The translations under genes and the position numbers were made by a program. DNA of 64,000 bases, taken from contig JAFVHU010000110.1 of assembly GCA_017474385.1 (NCBI GenBank), forward strand, positions 37,330 through 101,329, read 5' to 3'. The notes beneath the pieces were generated by a model, which was not told the DNA's origin, did not search any database, and worked only from the letters and a program-made list of their open reading frames with translations. Every line of letters starts with the position of its first letter. Within the stretch, counting starts at the first letter, position 1. The stretch comes from Afipia sp. Its GTDB lineage: Bacteria; Pseudomonadota; Alphaproteobacteria; Rhizobiales; Xanthobacteraceae. Below, piece after piece: positions 27,093-35,226 of this stretch.

Positions 27093-27897
27093 CGACGGTC
27101 TCCATCGTCTTGAAGGCACGGTCGAGTTCCGCGAATAGCGCTACCAACCACTGGGCAACGTCACCGCGTGCGATCTTGGCTTCCGCGCGTGGCAGGCCGC
27201 TCAGTTGCATGGCGGCCGGCGTATCGAGGTCCACGACATCAATGAACCGAGAGCCGGCCGCCTCGAAATGCCGCCATGAGCCGCCAGGAATCGCGCCCAT
27301 GATGATGAGTGCATTGCTCTTCGCAGTGGTCTTGAGCTTGTCGCTCCACTCCTGCCAGGCAGCGGAAGCCGGATGCAGATCGGCGATACGGCCATCGCGC
27401 TGGTTCTCGGCAAGAATAATATTCGCGCGAGGGATCGCGGTTGTCAGGCGTTCGACTGTCCAATGCGCCTGTCGCATCGCTTCTGCTTCGGCCGTGAACG
27501 GTACGAAGACGACCGGATGGAAACCGAATTCGCCAAATTCTTCGTCCAGATCGACCAGAGCCGCCCATTCGGAGAACCGGCCAACCTCGCCAGCACCAAT
27601 GTCGATGAGGATCGGAGCGGCCGTGTCCAGTCGCGTAACGGCGTCCAGCACCGGGCTAAACCGCGCCAGCTCCTTGCCGGGATCGGCACGCGCCGCCTTG
27701 GGATCAGACGCAATGGTGATGACGTCCTGGCCCAGCGCGGCCGACAACCGTTTTTGACGGTCAATTTGAATAACAACGGGGGAATATCCCGCGATCGCCA
27801 ATTTGTCGGTGATTGCCAACGCCAGTGTCGATTTGCCGACCCCGCCTTTTTCGTTGGCGACAACGATAGCCCTGCGCCCTTTGTCGCTCTCGGTCAT
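27082..27897 (-). CDS. ParA/MinD-like ATPase
   Basis: 271 residues with the deviant Walker A IVVANEKGGVGKSTLALAI, a Walker A' region in PILIDIGAGEVGRF and a switch region in VVFVPFTAEAEAMR. It is diverged from classical plasmid ParA: no ParB gene is adjacent, and a coupling-protein gene follows. ParA-like proteins in this position often help position conjugation or partition complexes. The start ATG at 27897 is preceded by a GGATTCT copy at 27964. Confidence 0.85.
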   Translation of the reverse strand: MTESDKGRRAIVVANEKGGVGKSTLALAITDKLAIAGYSPVVIQIDRQKRLSAALGQDVITIASDPKAARADPGKELARFSPVLDAVTRLDTAAPILIDIGAGEVGRFSEWAALVDLDEEFGEFGFHPVVFVPFTAEAEAMRQAHWTVERLTTAIPRANIILAENQRDGRIADLHPASAAWQEWSDKLKTTAKSNALIIMGAIPGGSWRHFEAAGSRFIDVVDLDTPAAMQLSGLPRAEAKIARGDVAQWLVALFAELDRAFKTMETVDEE

Positions 27898-27991
27898 GGC
27901 TTCTTCCTTCGTCCCGCTTGATCACGGGTCAAGGAAGAAGCCATGGAATCGAAGAGGCCGGATGGATTCTGAGTTCTTTGCCGAAAAAGGT

Positions 27992-29164
27992 TCAGCGTGC
28001 GCGGTGATGTTCAAAAATCTTGTACGCGTAAAGCAGGAATTCCCGCCCGCTCATCAATTCGGGATGCCGACGTTCGCTAAACATCTCGGGCTGCTCTTTA
28101 AGATGCTGCCGGCTGCGTTCGATCCGTTCGATGAACTGCGCAGAAGACAACGGTGCGGATTGCCTGCGAGCGATCCTCCCAATGTCCCGAACAAATTCGA
28201 AGCCCTTCAAACTCACCAGCCGATGGAACATCAGCTTTGGGTCGAAATTGCCGGCGTAGACAGCCGGAAAGACCGCACCGGCATCGATCGGGTGGTTCAT
28301 ACCCGCGGCCACCTCCGTCTGCTTCGGATCGACAACCTCCTCCGCATCCGGGTCCTGCCGCATGCTCTTGCTGATTTCGTTCTCGATGCGGCGAAACTCC
28401 TGCGCTCGCGCGCGGCACATGTTGAGCGCGACAAATTGCGTCTTCTGGAAACGTATTTCTTCCCCGATCATGTCCTTGCGTTGGCCGCGAAAGCCCTCCG
28501 CCCAGTCCGCGATCTCCCGGCGCAGCGTGCTGCTCGGGTACAGGCATCGCAGGAATTTCGGGCGCTGGCCATTGCGCCAGGCCGTATCGATGAGCCGACG
28601 GCGGCGCTTCCCGGTCGTGCGATGATCGCGCTCGGGCCAGGGAAGCGAGAGTAACTCCTTGTCGAAGATGAAGTTCTGCGCCGCCTCCTGATCCGCCCAG
28701 TTGCGGACATTTCTTCCGTCGCGAAGCGGCACAAGATGCCGAAGGCGCTCGAAGATCACGAAGACGGTGACGGCGAAGGCGTCGTTGATCTGCTTCTCGA
28801 TATCGTCGGTGACCTGCCCGCCGCTTGACCGCTCAGGCCGCATGCCGACCATATTTGCTCGAACCAGCAGCGGCTCGCCCCGGTCGAACCGCTCCCGTTC
28901 CTCGGGCGTTGCCTGGATCGCGAGCGGATTGTCGAGGCTATCGATAATCATCCCTTGGATACGTTGAGCCGGCCAGCCGGCCGCCATCTTTATCTTCAGC
29001 GGAACCTGCGGCGGATAGGCGGCCCTTCCCTTACGTATGGCCTCCCCGCTCACTGCAACGATCGGTCGGCTGAAGTCGAGATAGCCCTGGAAGGGCGTGT
29101 CCGACAGCAACAGCTTACGCAGCTTGCTCCTTTCGATGTCCGAAGTCGGCAGGTCTGCCGCCAT
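27992..29164 (-). CDS. Hypothetical element protein, 390 residues
   Basis: The product starts MAADLPTSDIERSKLRKLLL with an AAGGAA ribosome site. It is soluble, charged and has no motif I recognise. Visible pieces are DFSRPIVAVSGEAIRKGRAAYPP, a long basic segment (DHRTTGKRRRRLIDTAWRNG) and ISKSMRQDPDAEEVVDPKQ. The high density of basic residues in the middle suggests nucleic-acid contact. It lies between the partition-like operon and the 154-residue gene, all on the same strand, and probably belongs to the element maintenance or transfer genes. Confidence 0.65.
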   Translation of the reverse strand: MAADLPTSDIERSKLRKLLLSDTPFQGYLDFSRPIVAVSGEAIRKGRAAYPPQVPLKIKMAAGWPAQRIQGMIIDSLDNPLAIQATPEERERFDRGEPLLVRANMVGMRPERSSGGQVTDDIEKQINDAFAVTVFVIFERLRHLVPLRDGRNVRNWADQEAAQNFIFDKELLSLPWPERDHRTTGKRRRRLIDTAWRNGQRPKFLRCLYPSSTLRREIADWAEGFRGQRKDMIGEEIRFQKTQFVALNMCRARAQEFRRIENEISKSMRQDPDAEEVVDPKQTEVAAGMNHPIDAGAVFPAVYAGNFDPKLMFHRLVSLKGFEFVRDIGRIARRQSAPLSSAQFIERIERSRQHLKEQPEMFSERRHPELMSGREFLLYAYKIFEHHRAR

Positions 29165-29281
29165 GCTTGTTTCCTTTATCATCGCCGCCGCAAGGCATTC
29201 CTTGGGCCGCGAGGCTAACAAGCTCATCGGGAATAAGATGGATTCTGAGTATTCGGCCGGTAACGTTCCTGTGAGCCGCGC

Positions 29282-29746
29282 TTAACCGCCGCGTAACTTC
29301 GCCACCCGCGAAAGCTTGTCGTGGATGGAACGCGAAACAGCCGTGGGCTGATCTGGTCTCTGCACGCCGACCGGTTTGACCGCAGCCGCTTTCCGCGCCC
29401 GGGGCGCGGCTGTTTCACCGGTCCTGGATCCGGAAGACGCGTTTGGGGCGGCGGTCCGCAAAGTGCTCTCTCCCACGAGCCGGCCTGTTGGTGCGGATGC
29501 TGTCGCCTTCATTTGCCGCGATATTGCCCCGCGCAGATGATCCGCTGAAACCATTCCCCCGTCGGCGCGCCTAACTCCGACTGCCGCGAGCGCCCGCGCC
29601 AGTTGTGACCAGGAGCACCCTTCGCGCCGCAACTCCTCGAACACATCGATATGTCCCCGCAAAGCCCGATCGAACGGAATGCGTCCGAGTGGTCCCTCGA
29701 GATCGTCAGCCAGTGCCTTCAGCCGCCGTCGCACGTCAGAATTCAT
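29282..29746 (-). CDS. Hypothetical element protein with plasmid-mobilization look
   Basis: 154 residues. The first 80 form a helix-rich domain (MNSDVRRRLKALADDLEGPL, CSWSQLARALAAVGVRRADG) like a winged-helix or TraC/MobC-type accessory domain. The rest is a low-complexity Ala/Thr/Arg linker ending RSIHDKLSRVAKLRGG. The start at 29746 has GGGAG upstream. It is the first gene read leftward from the proposed right end, just downstream of a 10-bp inverted repeat. Confidence 0.6.
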   Translation of the reverse strand: MNSDVRRRLKALADDLEGPLGRIPFDRALRGHIDVFEELRREGCSWSQLARALAAVGVRRADGGMVSADHLRGAISRQMKATASAPTGRLVGESTLRTAAPNASSGSRTGETAAPRARKAAAVKPVGVQRPDQPTAVSRSIHDKLSRVAKLRGG

Positions 29747-29760
29747 CCAGCTCTCCCGAA

Positions 29761-29802
29761 ACAAATCGAGTCAAAACGATACATCGAAACGTCTCGATTT
29801 GT
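29761..29802. repeat. 10-bp inverted repeat at the right end of the element genes
   Basis: ACAAATCGAG (29761-29770) and CTCGATTTGT (29793-29802) are perfect complements separated by 22 nt, 15 nt upstream of the 29746 start codon. It may be an operator, a parS-like or oriT-like site. The stretch 29803-29919 beyond it has no gene. Confidence 0.6.
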
Positions 29803-29919
29803 CACGACCTGACTCAGAATGTAACGTTCACACCTGTGCATCTGCGGATGACACCCACATGACCGCGCGGAAAGCTCGACATCAGCTGGACGTAGGGCAA
29901 CCTCTAAAGCCTGGCCATT

Positions 29920-29972
29920 GCAAGCGCTGCGCGTTTTCGACGTCGCTCACCGACGACAGCGCATGGCCGCCG
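29920..29972 (-). pseudogene. Remnant of the 3' end of a Cu(I) P-type ATPase gene
   Basis: The minus strand encodes AMALSSVS-like sequence followed by a degraded VVGNALRL block, the very C-terminal helix of CopA-type P1B ATPases, with a one-base loss relative to the better copy at 46644-46714 (about 80 percent nucleotide identity by eye). Nothing else of the gene remains; the sequences on both sides are unrelated. The flanking 29973-30048 has no gene. Confidence 0.65.
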
Positions 29973-30048
29973 AGGTAGCGATCGGCGACAGCAACAGTTC
30001 TGGATTGATCGGAGATAGCGGTATGGGTTCGAGTGTTCAGAACCGCAA

Positions 30049-31113
30049 TCATGCGGTCGCTTTCTTTCGATTGGCGTCAAGCCGGAGATCGATAAGTGCA
30101 ACGATGGCATCAAGATCAGGATGACTCATGTCCTGTTGCTCGGCGACGAGCTGCACAAGCTTATCGGCGCGTTCGATATTAAGTGCACCGCTGTTGATCG
30201 CGCGTGCTGCGGACGCAGGGCGAGACAGGCTTTCCGCCGCCGCGTATTTGTCGAATGGTACCAGTTCGCTGCTCGTGGCGCCTAGCTGGATACAAAGAGC
30301 GATCACGAAGTCATAGATGGTGCGTGATTCTCGTAGATTGGAATGCACCGCTTCCTGTGCGGTTCGCATGCCATCTTCCGTGATGCAGCGATAGATGCCG
30401 GCCATTAGCATTGCCCACTTCGCAAGAGGACGAAGACCGATTCGTGAACGCGCAACTTCACTGGTAACTCGATCCTGCCCTCCGGCGCGTCAAAACGTAC
30501 CGCATCGATATCCTTCTCGATGTTGCGCAGGATCTCGTTGCTCGCGTCATTGTCAAAGCGCGCGACCTTGAAGTGGTCGGCAGCGTCACCTGCAGCACAT
30601 TGACCTTCTCGCCCGGAGGTCGCACGGCCTGCGGATCGGGGCTGCACAGTGTCAGCGTGCGCGGATCGAAATTGTCCCAGACCGCTGGCGCGGTATAAGC
30701 AGCCTTCAGCTTGTCCGTGTTCAGACCTGGAATGCGCTTCATGTAGGGCAGCGGCGGCATGTTCATGATGGACATGCAAGGTACCCGTGACTTCGCCACC
30801 GCATCCATTAGCTCCCGCACCCCGGGCGAGCCGTATTGCGGCTCCTGCATCGCAAGCCCAATCAGATGGTAATCGGCCGGGTTCACTTCGGCGAGGCCTG
30901 CGGCAGACACCGTGCGTGATAGATTGCGTGAGTCGATTTCGATCTGATCCGCGCGGCCACGAATCTGCATTCTGACGCGAAAGCCATCGGCGTTGATCAA
31001 ATCGGCTTCCGCGGGCAGACACACGAGTTTCACATTGTGCCGCCGAACATCATCTTGGACGCAAGCAACGATCCTTAAGACGCACCCAGGATGAGAATAT
31101 CGTAGCGTGGCAT
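30049..31113 (-). pseudogene. Inactivated Rossmann-fold oxidoreductase (ketopantoate-reductase-like)
   Basis: The start codon at 31113 has an AAGGAG ribosome site and encodes MPRYDILILGAS, then hits a TAA where the family expects a tyrosine codon, and continues GSLLASKMMFGG. A one-base loss near 31040 shifts into KLVCLPAEADLINADGF...VNVLQVTLPT. A second, near 30590, shifts into KVARFDNDASNEILRN. A third, near 30410, shifts into AKWAMLMAGIYRCITEDG and onward to ATA at 30049. Joined, these give about 350 residues with a GASYGSLLA-type nucleotide site, resembling PanE/ApbA-like reductases. One nonsense and three frameshifts mean it is dead. Confidence 0.8.
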
Positions 31114-31605
31114 GAGTAGAACTCCTTGGTCTGAAGTAATGAGCCCGAGCATTGAGCCGTGGTGACGCCGCGGTCTTTCCCGTTCTTAGTTCCTTCGGAA
31201 AGGCATGCTGGGTTTCATGGGGGGCAGTGAGAGGTCAGCTTATTTACGACAAGGCATCTTGATCGTTGACCTCTCGTCTTGTCTGAGAAACCCCAGCGCT
31301 GGTGTTCGGTGGGATCAGCCAGCGATGGCAATGAAGGTAACGCGCCGACGAAGCCGACAAGGGTAACGACGATGCCATAAGAAACAGATGTGGCTTGAAG
31401 GATATGTGGTGTCGCAATGCATCATTGCCCGCCCCCGCGTACGGGTAGCGCAACATTAACGCGTTGGCCGACGGGTATTTTCAAATCGTTTGCGAAGATA
31501 TTCGCATTCTCTAGCGGGTGAGGGCTTCGCTAGCCTGATTTTGGCTGACTGATCCGAAGTGATTGTTCGGCCACACCAAACCGCGCCGGCAAGAGTGCAG
31601 GTGCG
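31114..31605. other. Region without a recognisable gene
   Basis: About 490 nt between the dead oxidoreductase and the copper-module remnant. Short frames on the minus strand (31244-31456) have no family character or ribosome site. No repeat or tRNA-like sequence was noticed. Confidence 0.5.
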
Positions 31606-31700
31606 TAGGAGATTCATGCCGGAGTTCATAAGTATGATCGCCATGATGGGAGGCATGGCGCCGATCATGAGCTCGTTGATAATGGGCCGCGACATTCGGC
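31606..31700 (+). pseudogene. Remnant of the DUF4396-multicopper-oxidase gene
   Basis: The sequence from 31606 to 31700 matches 53365-53449 of the intact fusion gene, covering FMPEFISMNAMMAGMAPIMS and the MGRDMR segment, with scattered substitutions. At about 31700 it jumps directly to opgC-like sequence, so roughly 2.7 kb present in the intact module (end of DUF4396, oxidase, DUF326, start of opgC) has been deleted. Confidence 0.85.
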
Positions 31701-31703
31701 TGA

Positions 31704-31936
31704 GGACTTTTTGGCGCAATCAATCCTAATGACAAGACCCTCGCACCATATCGGATTCTGCATTTCGTCGCCTCGGCCGTGCTGGTCGTTCGGTTTCTCC
31801 CCTTCGGTTGCCCCGGGTTGACGTCGTGTTGGCGTCGCTTGCTGATCATCTGCGGTCCGCGTCGTTGGGGGGGGCTTTCGTCGGAGTGTTTCTCTCCTTC
31901 GTCGGTCATTTTCCTTCTTGAACTGGGGTCACTTAG
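31704..31936 (+). pseudogene. Remnant of the opgC-like gene
   Basis: Matches the 3' third of the intact acyltransferase gene at 56137-56511: LFGA-NPNDKT, LAPYRILHFVA, AVLVVRF-PF, CPGLTS and IICG are readable, with a frameshift near 31870 within a G-run and a shortened end that still terminates at the same CACTTAG stop. Confidence 0.85.
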
Positions 31937-31956
31937 AAGTTTGTTCGGAGAAAGAA

Positions 31957-32108
31957 ATGTTTGGAGCAGTCTCGATCAGCAACGGAGTACCGATCCCGCG
32001 ACACGGATAACTCAGGCAAGTATTCGACCGTTTTGACTCGCAGAAACGTTTTGGGACTAACAGCCGCACTGCTGGCTTTCCCGCGTGCGCGAGCTTGTCC
32101 GGTAATGC
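31957..32108 (+). pseudogene. Remnant of a Tat leader downstream of opgC
   Basis: Begins at the same place relative to opgC as the remnant at 56532. It reads MFGAVSISNGV, loses frame, then in another frame gives TVLTRRNVLGLTAALLAFPRARA, a good twin-arginine signal peptide, before homology ends. It therefore retains slightly more leader than the 56.5-kb copy, but no mature domain. The full gene was presumably an exported hydrolase paired with opgC (inference). Confidence 0.7.
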
Positions 32109-32234
32109 ACAGGATCGTGAGGGATGAGCGATAGAATCCTTTGTAGGTCAGATATATTCATGCTTGGCAGAGAAAGTATTGCCGAGTAGGCTTCCATTTG
32201 CCATAAGCTTTGTGATTGCGCGATAAACGACTGG

Positions 32235-32624
32235 ATGTTCGTGCGTTTGACAAGAACCAAGCGATGGAGGGCCGGGTGGCTGCTCGCCTTGGCCTATGTG
32301 CTTTGCGTGCTGGCGCCGGGTGTTTCCTTCGCGTTTACCGGGGGCGGTCATACGCACGATCATTCCGGCATCCACGCGCATTTCGGCCAATCCGACAGCT
32401 GTAGTGACATAGAAACTGTGGGTGCCGAAACGCCGGTCCCCGCGAACGGTCAGCATGATGTCTTGGGCGCGCAGTGCTGTGGCATGATGTGCGTGATTGC
32501 GCTGCCTGCGACGGTCATGATGATCGTCAATCCCATCGCGCTGACGTCCGCCTGTGCGTCCGAGAACGATCGGGGTGTCGTCGATAACACTCCCTCCCGA
32601 CTTTATCGCCCCCCAATTTCCTGA
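32235..32624 (+). CDS. His/Cys-rich exported protein, HCC family copy 1
   Basis: 129 residues. A signal-peptide-like start (MFVRLTRTKRWRAGWLLALA, cleavage near SFAFTGG) is followed by a histidine-rich stretch GGGHTHDHSGIHAHFGQSD, the block GAQCCGMMCVIALPATV and the terminal NTPSRLYRPPIS. Three other copies in this window share the leader, the QCCGxxC block and the RLYRPPI end. The His and Cys clusters suggest periplasmic copper binding (inference). It has lost about 30 residues of the His-rich middle compared with its paralogues. A dead fragment of the next module gene follows. Confidence 0.8.
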   Translation: MFVRLTRTKRWRAGWLLALAYVLCVLAPGVSFAFTGGGHTHDHSGIHAHFGQSDSCSDIETVGAETPVPANGQHDVLGAQCCGMMCVIALPATVMMIVNPIALTSACASENDRGVVDNTPSRLYRPPIS

Positions 32625-32645
32625 ACTGACGGAATGACGTGGTGC

Positions 32646-32664
32646 CGTGCCTATTGAAGGCGCG
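32646..32664 (+). promoter_or_regulatory. HCC-downstream hairpin, copy 1
   Basis: CGTGCCT and AGGCGCG form a seven-base-pair stem with one G-T pair around loop ATTGA, 22 nt after the HCC stop. Equivalent hairpins follow the other three HCC genes. It is followed by the conserved TGGTTCATCGACA at about 32674. Confidence 0.6.
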
Positions 32665-32698
32665 TGTGCTTGTGGTTCATCGACAGTTTGGGAACATC

Positions 32699-32779
32699 AT
32701 GCTTGCGCAGTTTAGTGCGAGTCGGGCCGCCGTTCTTTCGGCGTTCGTCCACTTACCCCAGCGTGCTGTGCGAATTTGA
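32699..32779 (+). pseudogene. Remnant of module gene 2 (lipoprotein 1), copy 1
   Basis: A 26-residue frame MLAQFSASRAAVLSAF... starts at the same distance from the HCC gene as the lipoprotein gene of copy 4 and resembles the N-terminus of the copy 2 chimera at DNA level (the GCCGCCGTTC-TTCGG stretch), then stops before any lipobox. Confidence 0.55.
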
Positions 32780-32879
32780 TCGATGAGCTGTATCAGTCCG
32801 GGATTCGTTCTCACATCGGGAGCGCGGACAACAGCGGGCCGTATGAAAATCATGCAGCTTGGCGGGGAGAGTTACGGGA

Positions 32880-34136
32880 ATGGCGAGTAATGTCTACGTG
32901 CTGGGTGCCTACAGCACCGCGTTTCAACCGTGGCCAGATAGCAGATTTGAGGATCTGGTTCGTGAAGCTTACATCGGAGCTTTGCGCGACGCGGGTATGG
33001 ATAACGGACTAGATTTGTCTGCGGCCTGGTTTGGAAATTGCCTGATGAGTTACTGGGGGCAGGCCATGACTCGCGGGAGTGTTAGTTTCATTCCGCTTGT
33101 GCATGAAGGGCTTTTCCCCGACCGTGCGCCCATCTTTAACGTTGAAGGCGCCTGCGCGACGGGAAGTATTGCGTTGGCTGGTGCCATTAAGGAAATTCGC
33201 GCAGGCGATGCGGATCTCACCTTAGCTATCGGCGTGGAGAAGCTCTACGACCGGGAGCAACCCCCAAGCCTTCCGGCGGAAATTGCGGGGGGATTTGATT
33301 GCACGGACCCGTTGGATCTGATCGAAAACCACCAGCGACTGGGTGAAAGCGTCGGGATGCCATTTGGGTTAAGCATCGGTCGACTGATGGCGATTGATAC
33401 GTACGCAATCCAAGCAAACTATCATATGAAGAAGTTCAAGACGACTGCCGAACAAATTGCAATTGGCGCAGCCAAGAATTACAGCAACGGTGCCCTGAAT
33501 CCAAAGGCACAGTATCGCTTGGGAATGTCGCCGGAATCAGTTCTCGCCGATCGGATCGTGAGCGCGCCGCTAACGAGAGCAATGTGCGCTCCAATTGGAG
33601 ATGGCGCTGCTGCTGCGATTGTATGCTCAGAGCGGTACTTAAGAACGGTTTCGGCGTCAGTAAAAGATCGTGCAATCAAGATTCGGGCGCTGGCCATAAC
33701 GGGTGGCGAGTATCGACTGCCCGGTGAGTTAAGCTTGACGCGCGCCGCCGCGGACAGAGCATACGCTGTAGCGGGCCTTTGTCCGAGTGACGTGGACGTG
33801 GCAGAAATCCACGATGCAACTTCCTTTAGTGAGATCTATCAATGCGAGATGATGCGTTTTTGCAGGATCGGTGAAGGAGGACAGTTCGTTGGAAGTGGTG
33901 CAACCAAGATCGGCGGCACGCTACCCGTTAACACTTCTGGAGGTCTCGTTTCTAAAGGAGACCCAACGGGCGCGACCGGTCTCTCCATGTGTTATGAACT
34001 GGTGACTCAGTTGAGGGGAGAGGCTGGAAAACGTCAGGTCCAGAATGCGGTTATTGGACTACAACAGAATGGCGGAGGGTTGATTGGAATGGGGGAGGTC
34101 TTGGCTGCCGTCACCATCTACGAGCGGTCTCGATAG
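32880..34136 (+). CDS. Thiolase-superfamily protein (SCP-x/lipid-transfer type)
   Basis: 418 residues from ATG 32880 (GGGAG-like site upstream). The nucleophile is Cys92 in NVEGACATGSIALAG. The histidine motif is VAEIHDATSFSEIYQCE. The C-terminal motif reads GGLVSKGDPTGATGLS, with Asp where thiolases usually have the catalytic His of GHP. This group condenses or cleaves acyl-CoA in degradation of steroids or aromatics. With the altered motif it may have reduced or different activity. It has lower GC and different codon use than the core region and no pathway neighbours except a MarR gene, so it is probably a passenger. Confidence 0.82.
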   Translation: MASNVYVLGAYSTAFQPWPDSRFEDLVREAYIGALRDAGMDNGLDLSAAWFGNCLMSYWGQAMTRGSVSFIPLVHEGLFPDRAPIFNVEGACATGSIALAGAIKEIRAGDADLTLAIGVEKLYDREQPPSLPAEIAGGFDCTDPLDLIENHQRLGESVGMPFGLSIGRLMAIDTYAIQANYHMKKFKTTAEQIAIGAAKNYSNGALNPKAQYRLGMSPESVLADRIVSAPLTRAMCAPIGDGAAAAIVCSERYLRTVSASVKDRAIKIRALAITGGEYRLPGELSLTRAAADRAYAVAGLCPSDVDVAEIHDATSFSEIYQCEMMRFCRIGEGGQFVGSGATKIGGTLPVNTSGGLVSKGDPTGATGLSMCYELVTQLRGEAGKRQVQNAVIGLQQNGGGLIGMGEVLAAVTIYERSR

Positions 34137-34295
34137 ACGCCGAGTCAATGATTGGAATTTTTCTGACCGGGCTGGGTCATCGCGATGCTCCTCATTTGGT
34201 AGAAGGGATCGCATGTGAGCGAAGAACATTATCAGGTGTGCAAAGGGCGCACTACTGGCGAGTAGACGCATTTCATTCAGTTATGCGTACTGATC

Positions 34296-34853
34296 TCATT
34301 CGGTCTTGCTTTCGACTAACAAGATCCCCGCAATTCGTTCCGCGTCCTTCCGAATTCGATTTAGCTTGTCAGTGATGTCCTTTAGCGTCTCATCGTTCAA
34401 ACTCGCAAAGATGGCTCTATCAGCCTCGCGACGGTTGACGGCAAGTTTGTCCATTTCTCTGCGGGTTTTTGCCGTTAGAAACATCAAGACGACGCGACCA
34501 TCGGTAGCCGACACGGTTCGCCTGAGAAATCCGGACTTCTCCAGACTCTTGGTTTGATTGGTCACAAACGCTGGATAGATATGGAGTTTCGCGGAAACCT
34601 CGATTCCGGAAACCCCGTCTCCTCTGTCCAAATCTTCAATTGCTTTAAGAATGAGCCATTGGGGTTCGGAAACGCCAAGCCGGCTGGCCCAGATTTTATC
34701 GATTTCCCCAAGATGGATATTGATAGCGGCCACATCCCAAAGAAGTTGTCGGACCGTGGCAGGATCTCGGTCGATATTGGCCGCGTGGCTCTGCGTGACC
34801 ACTCCGTTAGCCGGAAAATCAGTATCTTTCGGATTCCTCTTCCGAGCGACCAT
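34296..34853 (-). CDS. MarR-family transcriptional regulator
   Basis: 185 residues. The winged-helix core is readable: LGVSEPQWLILKAIEDLDRG, VSGIEVSAKLHIYPAFVTNQ (recognition helix) and LEKSGFLRRTVSATDGRVVLMFLTAKTRREMD (wing). MarR proteins are dimeric repressors released by small aromatic or lipophilic ligands. It converges on the thiolase gene. An upstream in-frame TTG at 34868 is less likely than ATG 34853. A GTTGCC/GGCAAC palindrome about 100 nt before its start could be its own operator. Confidence 0.88.
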   Translation of the reverse strand: MVARKRNPKDTDFPANGVVTQSHAANIDRDPATVRQLLWDVAAINIHLGEIDKIWASRLGVSEPQWLILKAIEDLDRGDGVSGIEVSAKLHIYPAFVTNQTKSLEKSGFLRRTVSATDGRVVLMFLTAKTRREMDKLAVNRREADRAIFASLNDETLKDITDKLNRIRKDAERIAGILLVESKTE

Positions 34854-34951
34854 TTGCGGATTTCCCAAAAGGAGTTTGACGAAGGGCCTAGGTCAATCGC
34901 CGGTTTGAGGCAAGGATCGAACACCCCGAATACGCGCCCGTTCACGTAGCT

Positions 34952-34977
34952 GTTGCCACAGGGCAACACTCGTTGCC
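34952..34977. promoter_or_regulatory. GTTGCC/GGCAAC palindrome with a third half-site
   Basis: GTTGCC (34952-34957), GGCAAC (34962-34967) and GTTGCC (34972-34977) are spaced by 4 bp each, between the divergent MarR and porin genes. The pattern fits a dimer-binding operator. The rest of the 34854-35226 gap is AT-rich around 34980-35020, suitable for a promoter, and otherwise without a gene. Confidence 0.4.
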
Positions 34978-35226
34978 AACCTTATTGTTATTCAAAATAA
35001 TTAATGGAATTAATGAATTTCTTGTGGCACCGTTTTTGAGTGACAGGGGGGCACCTCAGAGTCATCCCGTTTGGAGGCCTCGCTTAAGTCGCTCGCGTTC
35101 ATGCGGGAGTGTCGGAAGGCGCAAGGCGACCGGGCGGTTAGCGGGGATTAAAGGGACCTGCCATCCGGTGTGGTTTGCACCGACGGACCGGAACCTTCCT
35201 CAACAGAGCAAAACTTGGAGGTTTCT

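Larger units (their letters stand above)
18127..29802. mobile_element. Putative integrative mobilizable element at tRNA-Arg
   Basis: The stretch combines a large serine recombinase abutting a tRNA 3' end, a toxin-antitoxin pair, a MobF relaxase, a VirD4/TraG-like coupling protein, a ParA-like ATPase, DUF736 and small accessory genes, nearly all on the minus strand. No VirB/Trb mating-channel genes are present, so it is either mobilizable in trans or a reduced integrative conjugative element. The left limit is set by the tRNA. The right limit is not established: no repeat of the tRNA tail was found, and 29802 is simply where the element genes and their upstream inverted repeat end. Confidence 0.55.
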
